Assembly: GCA_043748015.1 (NCBI GenBank)
Contig: JAYTOA010000105.1
Coordinates: 1 to 32,986, forward strand
DNA: 32,986 bases
Reading direction: 5' to 3'
Origin: JAIBBG01 sp043748015
GTDB taxonomy: Bacteria; Bacteroidota; Bacteroidia; Flavobacteriales_D; Sanyastnellaceae
In this document: positions 22,788-32,523 of the stretch, piece by piece
Numbering within the stretch: the first letter of the stretch is position 1
Layout of the letters: each line of letters starts with the position of its first letter
The notes under the pieces: generated by a model
What the model was told of the DNA's origin: nothing
What the model saw: the letters and a program-made list of their open reading frames with translations, nothing else
Database searches by the model: none
Translations under genes and position numbers: made by a program

Positions 22788-25505
22788 ATGAAATTTTATT
22801 TTACAGTCATTCTATTCGTCATTTCTATTGTCTCGCAAGGTCAATTCACCAATGTGACATCGCAGTACAATTTTATTTTGCTGGGAAGTACGTCGCAAAG
22901 CGGCTGTGGTGTCAGCTTTTATGACTACGATAAAGATGGATGGGATGATCTTACTGTAGGCCAATCAAACAATGACATTCTCGTTTATCATAACGACAAC
23001 GGTGACTATGCTGTGGCGTTTGTTTTTCCGAATACAGGAGATCCAAAACAATTGAGTTGGGTCGACTACGACAACGACGGAGATGCAGATTTTTTCTTCG
23101 CTGTTTCAACACAGAGTTGCAAACTCTTTCGCAATGACGGCAACAATGTTTTTGTGGATGTGACTGCCACTTTGAATCTTCCCATCGCCAATGGTAAAAG
23201 CTTCGGTGCATGTTGGGGAGACTATGATCGCGACGGTTGGCTCGACGTTTATATCTGTAACTACAGCACTGGTCCGAATCCTCACACCAATTGGCTATTG
23301 CACAACAATGGTGATGGAACTTTTTCTGATGTAACAGTTGCAATGAACGTAGGCAACGGCATCAAACCGAGCTATCAATCCTCTTGGGTAGATGTAAATC
23401 TGGATGGTCTGCTCGATCTTTATGTCGTGAATGATTTTTCTTATGTGAATGAATTGTACATCAACAACGGAACATCTTTCACTGCGTCAGGTGCGGCATA
23501 CAATCTAAACATTGCCATGGAAGGTATGAGTAATTCATGGACAGATTTTGATAACGATAGCGACCTCGATGTTTTTATTTCGGACAACCTTTCCGGGAAT
23601 AAACTCATGCAAAACAACAATGGTGTGATGTCAAATATTGCGACAAGTGCAGGAGTATTGGTCAACAGCACTTGCTGGGGCTCACTTTGGATGGACTATG
23701 ATCACGATGGTTGGGATGATCTGCACGTGAGCACAAGCAACATCAGCATCAACGCAAACAAGAATTTTCTTTTCAAAAATAATGGTGACAATACGTTCAC
23801 TGATGTATCCATGATAAACGACAGTCAGATCGTTTTTGCTTCTGCGAAAGGTGATAAGAACAATGACGGCTATTGGGATTTTATTGAGATGAAACAATAC
23901 CCTTCTACCGTTGCATTGTACCAAAACAACGGAGGAACAAATCATTGGTTGAAAACCGGATTGACCGGAACGCAAAGCAACAGAGACGCAATCGGTACGG
24001 TTATCACCTATTACTATGCAGGTCAGCCACACATCCGCCACACGTTTTGTGGCGAGGGATTTTTGGAGCAGGATTCGCAATATGAAATTCTTAGTCTTGG
24101 AACATTTACTTCAATCGATTCACTTGTCATTAAGTGGCCTCGTGGATGGATTGATCGGCACTACAATCTTGCGGCTGATCAATTCTATGCTTTTGTGGAA
24201 GGTGAAACTTTTGTTGCTTCGATAGAAAATACTTCAGAACACATGCTTTGTCCGGAAGGAAATAGTGTTGTACTGAGCGCCTCGTCAGGTGCTGCTTATT
24301 TGTGGTCCAACAATGATGAATCGCAAATGATTGAAGTCACATCACCCGGAATTTATTCTGTAATTGTTACAAATGATAGCGGTATTCAAGCAACAGCATT
24401 TTATGAAGTAACCATGTATGCGTATCTTGAAATTGTTTCTGAGATCTCGCAGCCATTGTGCTTTGGAAGCGAGGATGGCTGCATTGCACTTTCCTCGGAG
24501 CCGGGTGGTTTGTCGTCGATACTTTGGAGTAACAACTCAGAGGAGGCAATTCTGTGTGGCCTACCGGCTGATGACTATGCAGCATTCATCGTTGATACAA
24601 ATGGATGCACCCGGACGTTAGAATTTACACTAACTGATCCTGAAATTCTCCTCGTTGATGTAACTGCTGATACAGCTTGTTTCAATAGTGCAGTTGCCGC
24701 TCAGGTAGATGTTGTCGGTGGTACAGGTGATTATATTTTCGACTGGAATGGAAGCGATCCGCAACAGTTGTCATCGGGACAACACGTCCTACTGGTTACT
24801 GACGAAAATGGCTGCGCAGCTTCTGCGGGAATAGTCATCGAAGAGTTCGAAGAAATCGTGCTTAGCTACACAAGCGATACACTGTGTATCGGACAATTTA
24901 CTTCACTCAATTACGAATTGACCGGTGTAATGGATGGTTATGAGATCAACTGGAATGGACTCAATCCGCAAAACATGACAGCCGGTACATACCTCGTCAG
25001 TGTTACAAATCCCAACAATTGTTTTGTGATTGCAGGAGTAACTATTCTTCAAAGTCCTGAGATGACACTTACTTCCCTTGTTCAGAATGCTGAGAATGGA
25101 AACAATGGTTCCATCATGATTACAATAGATGGTGGATTTGCGCCATATTCATATGCATGGAGCAACAACGGTGTTACAAATCCGCTCAACGGAGTAGGCC
25201 AGGGTTCATACGATGTTAATGTCACCGATGCAGCAGGTTGCACCGCGTTTCACAGTGCTTCTGTCATCGATGTTTCCGTTTTGGAATTGATGCAGAATAT
25301 TTATCTGGCACCAAATCCTTGTCGCGATTATCTGAAAATTGTTTCGAAGGAATCATTGGCCATCCTCATCCATGATGCTTTTGGAAAACTCATTTTCACT
25401 TCGTCCAATCCATCAACTTTGCATCTCGTTGAAACGGCAAATTGGAGTAATGGCGTATACATTGTTTCTTGCGGCACAGGTCACTCTCGCATTGTAAAAG
25501 AATAG
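22788..25505 (+). CDS. secreted seven-bladed FG-GAP / ASPIC-UnbV protein, T9SS type A (copy 1 of 3)
   Basis: A 905-residue cargo protein. The signal peptide (1 to about 18) leaves Q-F-T-N at the mature end. Seven FG-GAP/VCBS calcium motifs follow at about 45-365: DYDKDGWDD, DYDNDGDAD, DYDRDGWLD, DVNLDGLLD, DFDNDSDLD, DYDHDGWDD, DKNNDGYWD. That count fits a seven-bladed propeller. Residues about 397-465 (QSNRDAIGTV, HTFCGEGFLEQDS, WPRGWIDRHYN) are the ASPIC/UnbV domain found in CRTAC1-like proteins. After it come one Ig-like unit (485-535) and four SprB-like repeats ending in a Cys (NGC-like). The last ~70 residues (IYLAPNPCRDYLKI, then FGKLIF and GVYIVSC) are the T9SS type A sorting domain. 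Two paralogues follow directly. Adhesion or glycan binding is plausible but not shown. Confidence 0.88.
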   Translation: MKFYFTVILFVISIVSQGQFTNVTSQYNFILLGSTSQSGCGVSFYDYDKDGWDDLTVGQSNNDILVYHNDNGDYAVAFVFPNTGDPKQLSWVDYDNDGDADFFFAVSTQSCKLFRNDGNNVFVDVTATLNLPIANGKSFGACWGDYDRDGWLDVYICNYSTGPNPHTNWLLHNNGDGTFSDVTVAMNVGNGIKPSYQSSWVDVNLDGLLDLYVVNDFSYVNELYINNGTSFTASGAAYNLNIAMEGMSNSWTDFDNDSDLDVFISDNLSGNKLMQNNNGVMSNIATSAGVLVNSTCWGSLWMDYDHDGWDDLHVSTSNISINANKNFLFKNNGDNTFTDVSMINDSQIVFASAKGDKNNDGYWDFIEMKQYPSTVALYQNNGGTNHWLKTGLTGTQSNRDAIGTVITYYYAGQPHIRHTFCGEGFLEQDSQYEILSLGTFTSIDSLVIKWPRGWIDRHYNLAADQFYAFVEGETFVASIENTSEHMLCPEGNSVVLSASSGAAYLWSNNDESQMIEVTSPGIYSVIVTNDSGIQATAFYEVTMYAYLEIVSEISQPLCFGSEDGCIALSSEPGGLSSILWSNNSEEAILCGLPADDYAAFIVDTNGCTRTLEFTLTDPEILLVDVTADTACFNSAVAAQVDVVGGTGDYIFDWNGSDPQQLSSGQHVLLVTDENGCAASAGIVIEEFEEIVLSYTSDTLCIGQFTSLNYELTGVMDGYEINWNGLNPQNMTAGTYLVSVTNPNNCFVIAGVTILQSPEMTLTSLVQNAENGNNGSIMITIDGGFAPYSYAWSNNGVTNPLNGVGQGSYDVNVTDAAGCTAFHSASVIDVSVLELMQNIYLAPNPCRDYLKIVSKESLAILIHDAFGKLIFTSSNPSTLHLVETANWSNGVYIVSCGTGHSRIVKE

Positions 25506-25628
25506 TTTCTGCTGTAATTTATCTTTTTCAAAATGCCGGTCGTATTTGGTTTTGGCTTTACTTCGTGAATCGCGTATCAGCGCGAATACCTTAGCTCAAC
25601 TGTAATGTTTCTTATGATCTTTTTGATC

Positions 25629-28151
25629 ATGAAAAAAGTAAAACACGCTATACTGTTTCTGTTTTTTGTGATCAGTTTTTCTACTGACGTTTTTGCGCAG
25701 TTTACAAGAATTTCTCCTTCAATAGACCTTCCTTCGGGTAGTGAAGGTCTTTACGGAAATGGCATCAGCCTTTTTGATTTCAGTGGTGATGGTGTAGACG
25801 ATTTGTCGGTAGCCACCAATGGAAATGGCGTTCACACATACATCAACAACAATTCTTTTTTTGAAGAAGTTTTTTTGTTGGAGTGGATTGCCGGAGATAT
25901 CAAACAGGTGATCTGGGTGGACTTCGACAACGATGACGATAGTGATTTTTTTTGTACGATTGAAGAAGGAAGTGCGCGACTATACAAGAATGACGGAGCC
26001 GGTATTTTTACCAATGTCAGTGGTGATTTGAACTTGCCATTTCTCAACGCGAGATCTTACGGAGCTGCGTGGGGCGATTATGACAACGACGGTTGGCTTG
26101 ATGTCTATATCGCCAATTATGAATACATACTTCCAGGTGCAAATACAAATTGGTTGTTGCACAACAATGGCGACGGAAGCTTCACCGAGGTAAGCGCATT
26201 ACTGGGTGTTGCCAACAACTGGAAAGCTTCCTTTCAGCCCGTCTGGATCGATTTGAATCATGATCATCTTCTCGATCTTTTTATCATCAACGATAGGTAT
26301 CACGGCAACAATTTTTATCTCAACAACGGCACATCTTTCGACGATGCAACAGCACTATACAATCTTGGGCAGGCAATGGAATCTATGAGCAACTCATGGT
26401 CGGACATGGACAACGATCTTGATTTCGATTTGTACATCTCCAACACTTCTCAGGGGAATGCTTTGCTCCGAAATGACGATTCTATTTTTAATGATATCGC
26501 CACGTCTTCCGGCGTGAGTGTCAACAGTATTTGCTGGAATGCCATTTGGCTTGATTTCGATCACAATGGCCTGGAAGATCTTCACGTGTCTACCAATTCA
26601 CCTTTTATTGATGGCAATCAAAATAAATTATTTCGCCGGACTAACAACGGCGATTTTTTTGCATTGAGCATTCAGGGTGACAATAAAAGTGCGCTGGCAA
26701 GTGCCAAGGGAGATATCAATCAAGATGGCTATTGGGACTACATTGAATTGGAGCAATTTCCTGCAAGTATGGGTGTTTTTCAGAACACCGGAGGCGATAA
26801 TCGTTGGCTTAAAATTGCGTTGAAAGGCACTGTGAGCAACCGCGATGGAGTGGGAGCAGTGATCCGATATTTTATCGGAAGTGCTGAAAATATTCGACAT
26901 ACATTTTGTGGTGAAGGATTTTTATCTCAGGATTCCGGTGTGGAAATTCTTAGCTTAAAGGATGCATTGCTGGTCGATTCTCTGTTCATTGAATGGCCTT
27001 CCGGTTGGGTGGATAGATATGTGGCAGTCGCGGCCAATCAAACTTTGTTGAGTACCGAAGGAGAAACTTTTTCGGCACACATAACAAACGTTTCCGGTCA
27101 TGATCTTTGTCCCGGTGACTCGCTCGTTCTCTCCGCAAATATGGCTTCGCAAATGTTGTGGTCAGATGGAACTGAACTCTCGTCTATCATCATTCACGCA
27201 TCTGGAAATTATTCCGTGACGCTGATCAATGATTGGAATTTTTCCGCAACAGATAATATCATAATTCATGATGCAGCGTTGCCAATCTTCGAGGTGACAG
27301 CAATTCATCCATCGTGCTCTGATGTGCTCGATGGCTCCATCGAAATAATGATCAATGAACAAGAAGTGAATGTCATTCAATGGGAAAATTTTGGCAATGG
27401 TTTTTCATTGTACAACCTCCCTGGAGGTGCGTTTTTTTTTAACATCATCGATACCAATAATTGTATTCAGTCGGCTGCAGTTTCTTTGTTTGCACCCGAT
27501 CCAATCAACGCAAATTTTACTGCAAGCAACGCATGTTTTGGTGAGTCCACTCTTACAGAACTTACCATCACCGGAGGAACAGGAATTTACCACACGAGTT
27601 GGAAAGAAATTTTCCCTGCCATGCTCTTCGCCGGTAATTATTCTATGACGATCACTGATGAAAATAATTGCGCTGCGAATTTCAATTTTATCATCACGGA
27701 AAATGATCAGTTGGTAGCAGAAGTAATAGTCAATGCTGTTAGCGATGTCAATGATGGCAGCATTATTCTGAACGTAACCGGAGGAGCGCCTCCTTATTCT
27801 TTTCTGTGGAGTGATGGCTCGACTGATCAGCAATTGACAATGGTAAGCAAGGGTATTTATGCATGTGTAATAACAGATGCCGATGGATGTATTCTATCAC
27901 TTGACGCAATCATGGTTAATTTGTCCATTCATCAGTCAACAAGGTCATTCAATGTTTTTCCAATTCCTTTTTCGAATGTTTTGAATGTCACTTCATTCAT
28001 ACCATCTGAAATCTGTGTCATTGACGCTGCCGGAAGAGTCGTTTATGTATCACCTGTAATCGCATTGAATCACTCAATGGCAACAGATCATTTTGAACAT
28101 GGATTTTACATTGTACGTTGTAACGGTTCATCCTTTAAAATTATCAAATAG
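25629..28151 (+). CDS. secreted seven-bladed FG-GAP / ASPIC-UnbV protein, T9SS type A (copy 2 of 3)
   Basis: From the ATG at 25629 (MKKVKHAILF, a clean signal-peptide start) the protein has 840 residues; the ATG at 25605 adds eight hydrophobic residues. The mature N-terminus is Q-F-T-R. Seven propeller motifs are seen, several eroded: DFSGDGVDD, DFDNDDDSD, DYDNDGWLD, DLNHDHLLD, DMDNDLDFD, DFDHNGLED, DINQDGYWD. The ASPIC/UnbV domain has VSNRDGVGAV, HTFCGEGFLSQDSG and WPSGWVDRY. One Ig-like unit and three SprB-like repeats follow, one repeat fewer than copies 1 and 3, which accounts for its shorter length. The end (FNVFPIPFSNVLNVTS, then AGRVVYV and GFYIVRC) is a type A sorting domain. It lies 123 bp after copy 1. 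Confidence 0.87.
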   Translation: MKKVKHAILFLFFVISFSTDVFAQFTRISPSIDLPSGSEGLYGNGISLFDFSGDGVDDLSVATNGNGVHTYINNNSFFEEVFLLEWIAGDIKQVIWVDFDNDDDSDFFCTIEEGSARLYKNDGAGIFTNVSGDLNLPFLNARSYGAAWGDYDNDGWLDVYIANYEYILPGANTNWLLHNNGDGSFTEVSALLGVANNWKASFQPVWIDLNHDHLLDLFIINDRYHGNNFYLNNGTSFDDATALYNLGQAMESMSNSWSDMDNDLDFDLYISNTSQGNALLRNDDSIFNDIATSSGVSVNSICWNAIWLDFDHNGLEDLHVSTNSPFIDGNQNKLFRRTNNGDFFALSIQGDNKSALASAKGDINQDGYWDYIELEQFPASMGVFQNTGGDNRWLKIALKGTVSNRDGVGAVIRYFIGSAENIRHTFCGEGFLSQDSGVEILSLKDALLVDSLFIEWPSGWVDRYVAVAANQTLLSTEGETFSAHITNVSGHDLCPGDSLVLSANMASQMLWSDGTELSSIIIHASGNYSVTLINDWNFSATDNIIIHDAALPIFEVTAIHPSCSDVLDGSIEIMINEQEVNVIQWENFGNGFSLYNLPGGAFFFNIIDTNNCIQSAAVSLFAPDPINANFTASNACFGESTLTELTITGGTGIYHTSWKEIFPAMLFAGNYSMTITDENNCAANFNFIITENDQLVAEVIVNAVSDVNDGSIILNVTGGAPPYSFLWSDGSTDQQLTMVSKGIYACVITDADGCILSLDAIMVNLSIHQSTRSFNVFPIPFSNVLNVTSFIPSEICVIDAAGRVVYVSPVIALNHSMATDHFEHGFYIVRCNGSSFKIIK

Positions 28152-28337
28152 CAAATCCGCGATTGAGGTCTTTGTGTTTTCTTGACCATGCAATTTAAAT
28201 CTATCATCCAATTTTATTTTTGAAGTCAATTGCTTTTTGGATTGCCTACGGATTCAAATCCAGTCGCAAAAGATTAATGTTAAATTAATTTGATGGAGGG
28301 AAATTATCACTTTATTCGTTCTGCCTTAACGTAATTG

Positions 28338-28353
28338 TCGCAGTCTGCTGCGA
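28338..28353 (+). other. small inverted repeat upstream of copy 3
   Basis: A 6-bp perfect stem (TCGCAG / CTGCGA) with a 4-base loop lies 40 bp before the ATG at 28394, in the 242-bp spacer between copies 2 and 3. No T-tract follows, so it is not a typical terminator; it could be a leader hairpin or chance. Confidence 0.3.
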
Positions 28354-28393
28354 GTTAACTAACCAATACTTACCTCCATGTGAGGACTGTGTA

Positions 28394-31213
28394 ATGCTGT
28401 TTTATTTTCTATATTTTTTGTGCCTTTTCGATAAACAATTCTCTAAAGTGGGATTGCGCTTCAACTTTTTATTTTTTGCGAGAACGAGATTTTGGCCTAT
28501 TGGTGCTGCATTGTATTTGACGATTGCATGTACTGATCATTGCTTCGGGCAATTCTCGAATATCGCCGCATTACATAATATCGTATCGGCTGGAACCAAT
28601 GGCAACCAAAGCGGAGTAAGCACTTATGATTTCAACAAAGATGGATGGGACGATCTCACATTTGCAACAGGTGGCGAAGGTGTGAGAACGTTGATCAACA
28701 ATTCAGGAGTATTTCAGGAGATCAATTTATTCAATGCGCTAACCGGAAACTTCCGACAAGTTTCATGGATAGATTACGACAATGACGGTGATGCAGATTT
28801 TTTTGCTTCGCGGCACAATTCCTATTGCGTGCTTCTTCGCAATGATGGCAATCTGACTTTTACAGATTTGAGCAATACCATTTCGTATCCTTCTTATGAA
28901 GCACCTTGTTATGGATTTTCTTGGGGAGATTATGACAACGACGGATATCCGGATGTGTATATCTGTGTGTATCAACAACTGGGAGAAAATACAAATTGGC
29001 TTTTGCACAATAACGGTGGTGAATCATTTACTGAAGTGGCAACAGAACTCGGCGTGAACAACGGCGTGAAAGCAACTTTTCAATCTTCCTTGTTTGATTA
29101 TGATCTCGACAACGACGTCGATCTTTTCGTGATGAATGATCGCGAAATGATCAATGCGTTGTATCGCAATAATGGTGATGGAACTTTCACCGACATCAGC
29201 TTTGAATCAGGTGCTGGTATTTCGGTCGATGCCATGGGAATTTCGTGGAGTGATTACGATCGCGATGGCGACTTTGATTATTTTATTCCAAACACGGAAT
29301 CTGGAAGTTTGGTGATGCAAAACAATGAAGGCGTTTTTACTGATGTCGCTCCGCAACTGGGACTCACTATTCCGGGAACTGTTTGCTGGGGAGCACAATG
29401 GATTGATCACAGCAACAACACCTTTGATGACATTTACGTTGCTACCGTGAGTTACTACGATGGAATGCAAAATTATTTTTACATGCGTCAGGAAAATGGA
29501 ACTTTTGCATTCGACAGTTTAGGTTGTTTCCAGTTCGATGATATCCGCAGTTATTCAGCCGGAGTGATGGATGTTGATAATGATGGCTTCGCGGATATTG
29601 CGGTAACCAATGTGTGGCCGGCAAGTCTTTCGTTATGGCACAATGATGGTGTTGGTGGCAATTATATCAAGTTTGGATTGACCGGTTCCGTGAGTAATCG
29701 TGACGCTATCGGAACCACTGTTCAGGTTTTTCTCAATGGAACCACATTGATGAAACAAGTGCAATGCGGCGAAGGTTTTCTTACACAGAATTCTCAATAC
29801 ATGTTATTCGGTTGTGGTGAAAATGAAGTCGCAGATTCCATTTATGTGCGTTGGCCAAGTGGATGGGTTGACAGATTTTATAACCTGGCAACAAATCAAT
29901 TTTATGCATTCATAGAAGGCGAAACGTTTTCGAAAAACTCAGACATCGATCATGCAATTTTGTGTCCCGATTTTTCATTGACACTTCACGCATCTCCCGC
30001 CCGCCCTGGTTTGTGGAGCACTGGCGAATTTGCATCATCCATCGTTGTAAATGAAGCGGGATTTTATTCGCAAGAGGCTTTGAATGAACTTGGGTTGATG
30101 TCGACATATAACGTGGAGGTGAATGAATTCACTCCTTTGTTACCTAATGTGGAAATTCTTTCGCCTTCGTGTTTTGGCTCTGTGGATGGAAATATTGATG
30201 TGACTATTGATTCTTCCGTGATCAATTCTTTTATGTGGATAGATGGATCGCCTGAAGATTTATTTGATGTAGGAAGCGGAACATACCCATACATTTTACA
30301 ATATGTCAATGGATGTGTTTTCAATGCATCCGTTGTGATGCCGCAAACAGAGCCGATAGAATTACAATGGCTTTCGGATGCAGTTTGCAATGGCGAGAGT
30401 GTCGTTGCAGATTACGTGTTGCATGGTGGCAGCATTCCATATTCGATTGACTGGAATACTGCAAATCCTGAAATGCTTTTCGCAGGAAATTATGACGTAA
30501 CTATTGAAGACAATCATGGATGCACACTCACACAAAATGTGTTTATTCAAGAGCTTGATGCGTTACAGATTCTTGTCAATGTTCCGGTTGTTTGTTATGG
30601 TGAAACAGTCTCGGTGGAGTACAATGCCATGGGCGGCACGGGCGCAGGTTATCTATTCAACTGGAACAATGCAGATCCTGAAAATCTTGGTGCCGGATCG
30701 TATGTAGTTACTGCAGTTGACGATTTGAATTGTGTCGCTTCTACATCATTTATCGTTTCAGAAAATCCTGAGTTATTTATTGATGCAATCGTTCAACAAC
30801 AAATTTTTGGTGGTGATGCTTCCATTGTTTTGAATATCTCCGGCGGGACTTCACCTTATTCTTTTTTATGGAGCAATGATGCAATGACATCTGACATATC
30901 CATGTTGAATTCCGGAATCTATCAATGCAACATTACCGACGCATTGGGTTGTCAAATCGTCGATGAAATTTTCATTCTCGAATTGAACGTGAATGATCTC
31001 ACAAATGCTTCGAACGTCTTCCCCAATCCATTCAATGAATTGATTTCAGTAACCTCCACCAAACCATTTTCATTTCAATTGTGTGACGCGATCGGAAGAA
31101 TTATCTATACCGGAAGAAGTCAAACCGCTTCGCATCTTTTCACGACCCAAACACTGCCGTCAGGCACTTACTTCCTTACCATAGACGACCGCATTTTCAA
31201 ACTCATCAAATGA
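28394..31213 (+). CDS. secreted seven-bladed FG-GAP / ASPIC-UnbV protein, T9SS type A (copy 3 of 3)
   Basis: Up to 939 residues. The N-terminus is unusual: an ATG at 28394 puts about 50 residues before the mature Q-F-S-N, longer than normal. A GTG at 28448 would give a more ordinary signal peptide ending C-F-G. Seven propeller motifs follow: DFNKDGWDD, DYDNDGDAD, DYDNDGYPD, DYDLDNDVD, DYDRDGDFD, DHSNNTFDD (eroded), DVDNDGFAD. The ASPIC/UnbV domain has VSNRDAIGTTV, QCGEGFLTQNS and WPSGWVDRFYN. One Ig-like unit and four SprB-like repeats come next, then a type A sorting domain (NVFPNPFNELISVTS, IGRIIYT, GTYFLT, ending KLIK). It is clearly paralogous to the two genes before it. The spacer before it is 242 bp, so it may be transcribed separately. 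Confidence 0.87.
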   Translation: MLFYFLYFLCLFDKQFSKVGLRFNFLFFARTRFWPIGAALYLTIACTDHCFGQFSNIAALHNIVSAGTNGNQSGVSTYDFNKDGWDDLTFATGGEGVRTLINNSGVFQEINLFNALTGNFRQVSWIDYDNDGDADFFASRHNSYCVLLRNDGNLTFTDLSNTISYPSYEAPCYGFSWGDYDNDGYPDVYICVYQQLGENTNWLLHNNGGESFTEVATELGVNNGVKATFQSSLFDYDLDNDVDLFVMNDREMINALYRNNGDGTFTDISFESGAGISVDAMGISWSDYDRDGDFDYFIPNTESGSLVMQNNEGVFTDVAPQLGLTIPGTVCWGAQWIDHSNNTFDDIYVATVSYYDGMQNYFYMRQENGTFAFDSLGCFQFDDIRSYSAGVMDVDNDGFADIAVTNVWPASLSLWHNDGVGGNYIKFGLTGSVSNRDAIGTTVQVFLNGTTLMKQVQCGEGFLTQNSQYMLFGCGENEVADSIYVRWPSGWVDRFYNLATNQFYAFIEGETFSKNSDIDHAILCPDFSLTLHASPARPGLWSTGEFASSIVVNEAGFYSQEALNELGLMSTYNVEVNEFTPLLPNVEILSPSCFGSVDGNIDVTIDSSVINSFMWIDGSPEDLFDVGSGTYPYILQYVNGCVFNASVVMPQTEPIELQWLSDAVCNGESVVADYVLHGGSIPYSIDWNTANPEMLFAGNYDVTIEDNHGCTLTQNVFIQELDALQILVNVPVVCYGETVSVEYNAMGGTGAGYLFNWNNADPENLGAGSYVVTAVDDLNCVASTSFIVSENPELFIDAIVQQQIFGGDASIVLNISGGTSPYSFLWSNDAMTSDISMLNSGIYQCNITDALGCQIVDEIFILELNVNDLTNASNVFPNPFNELISVTSTKPFSFQLCDAIGRIIYTGRSQTASHLFTTQTLPSGTYFLTIDDRIFKLIK

Positions 31214-31297
31214 AAAAGCGAAGCATTATTTCCAAGCTCAACGTTTAGAAAATCTCTCAATCACCCAATCTTAATTTCACAGTGTTGCCCGGCATCC

Positions 31298-31319
31298 GAA
31301 CTCTGAACTCTTGAACTCT
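31298..31319 (+). repeat. three near-tandem copies of GAACTCT
   Basis: GAACTCT occurs at 31298-31304, 31305-31311 and 31313-31319, about 40 bp before the aldolase start, and overlaps the putative -33 TTG. It could be a microsatellite-like slip region or a binding site; nothing decides between these. Confidence 0.5.
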
Positions 31320-31343
31320 GCACTTTTACTTTCTTACATTCGC
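31311..31343 (+). promoter_or_regulatory. candidate promoter of the aldolase gene
   Basis: TTG at 31311-31313 and TACATTCG (then C) at 31335-31342 are 21 bp apart. The -7 box differs from TAnnTTTG at one position. The start codon is 17 bp downstream. The TTG lies within the heptamer repeat. Confidence 0.4.
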
Positions 31344-31359
31344 AAAAAATTATTCAACC

Positions 31360-32424
31360 ATGCGTTTTCGCCCCGGAGTTTTAGTAGGTGATGAGGTCAC
31401 CGAAGTTTTCAATCACGCGTTAGAAAATCAATATGCACTTCCTGCAGTGAATGTGATTGGCACCAACAGTGTCAATGCTGTGCTGGAAACTGCGCGTGAA
31501 TTGAACTCGCCCGTCATCATTCAATTCAGCAATGGAGGAGGAGCATTCTATGCCGGCAAAGGATTGAAGAATGATGCGCAACAAGCATCCATTATTGGAT
31601 CAGTGAGTGGCGCACAACACATCCACATGGTAGCAAAAGAATACGGTGTTCCTGTTATAGTTCACACAGATCATTGCGCGAAGAATATCATCGCGTGGAT
31701 GGATGGAATGTTGGATCATGGTGAGAAGCATTTCGAGAAAACAGGACGTTCACTTTTCTCTTCGCACATGTTGGATTTGAGTGAAGAACCACTGGAAGAA
31801 AATATAGAAATCTCGTGCAAATATTTTGAACGCATGAATCACCTGGGCATCACACTCGAGGTGGAGTTGGGTGTGACAGGGGGAGAAGAAGATGGCGTTG
31901 ACAATAGTAATGTTGATAGTTCAAAATTATACACGCAACCTGAAGATGTTGCTTACACGTACGAGCACATGCTCAAAATTTCAAATCGTTTTACGATAGC
32001 TGCGGCATTTGGAAATGTGCACGGTGTATACAAACCCGGCAACGTGAAATTACAACCTGTCATTTTGAAAAATTCTCAGGACTTCGTACAGAAAAAATTC
32101 AACACAAAATCGCAGCCCATACATTTTGTTTTTCATGGCGGAAGTGGAAGCACACAAGAAGAAATTCGTGAGGCAATAAGTTATGGTGCTATCAAGATGA
32201 ATATCGATACCGACATGCAGTACGCATATCTCGCAGGAGTGCGGGATTACGTTCTGGGTAAAAAAGATTATCTCATGTCGCAGATCGGCAATCCCGATGG
32301 TGCCGACAAGCCCAATAAAAAATTCTACGACCCGCGCGTCTGGTTACGCGAAGGAGAAAAGACTTTCGTCACCCGATTAAAGCAAGCCTTTGAAGATTTG
32401 AATTGTATCGGAAGAAACGCTTAA
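31360..32424 (+). CDS. fbaA: class II fructose-bisphosphate aldolase
   Basis: A 354-residue zinc aldolase of the E. coli FbaA type, about normal length. PVIVHTDHCAKN carries the catalytic Asp and first zinc His. LEVELGVTGGEEDGVDNS is the conserved loop with a metal-site Glu. FGNVHGVYKPGNVKL and HFVFHGGSGS supply the later zinc His residues and the phosphate-binding glycines. IKMNIDTDMQYAYL is the substrate-binding strand. It cleaves fructose-1,6-bisphosphate to two triose phosphates in glycolysis and runs in reverse in gluconeogenesis. It stands alone with a putative promoter 17 bp upstream. The region after it is gene-poor. Confidence 0.96.
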   Translation: MRFRPGVLVGDEVTEVFNHALENQYALPAVNVIGTNSVNAVLETARELNSPVIIQFSNGGGAFYAGKGLKNDAQQASIIGSVSGAQHIHMVAKEYGVPVIVHTDHCAKNIIAWMDGMLDHGEKHFEKTGRSLFSSHMLDLSEEPLEENIEISCKYFERMNHLGITLEVELGVTGGEEDGVDNSNVDSSKLYTQPEDVAYTYEHMLKISNRFTIAAAFGNVHGVYKPGNVKLQPVILKNSQDFVQKKFNTKSQPIHFVFHGGSGSTQEEIREAISYGAIKMNIDTDMQYAYLAGVRDYVLGKKDYLMSQIGNPDGADKPNKKFYDPRVWLREGEKTFVTRLKQAFEDLNCIGRNA

Positions 32425-32523
32425 CCCTTTTTGCAAACATTCAGTTGTTCTCTTCTTTTTTTGGACGCAGAGATTAGCAGATGTGCAGAGGTACGCAAAG
32501 GCCTTCAGTTGTAATTTGCGAAA

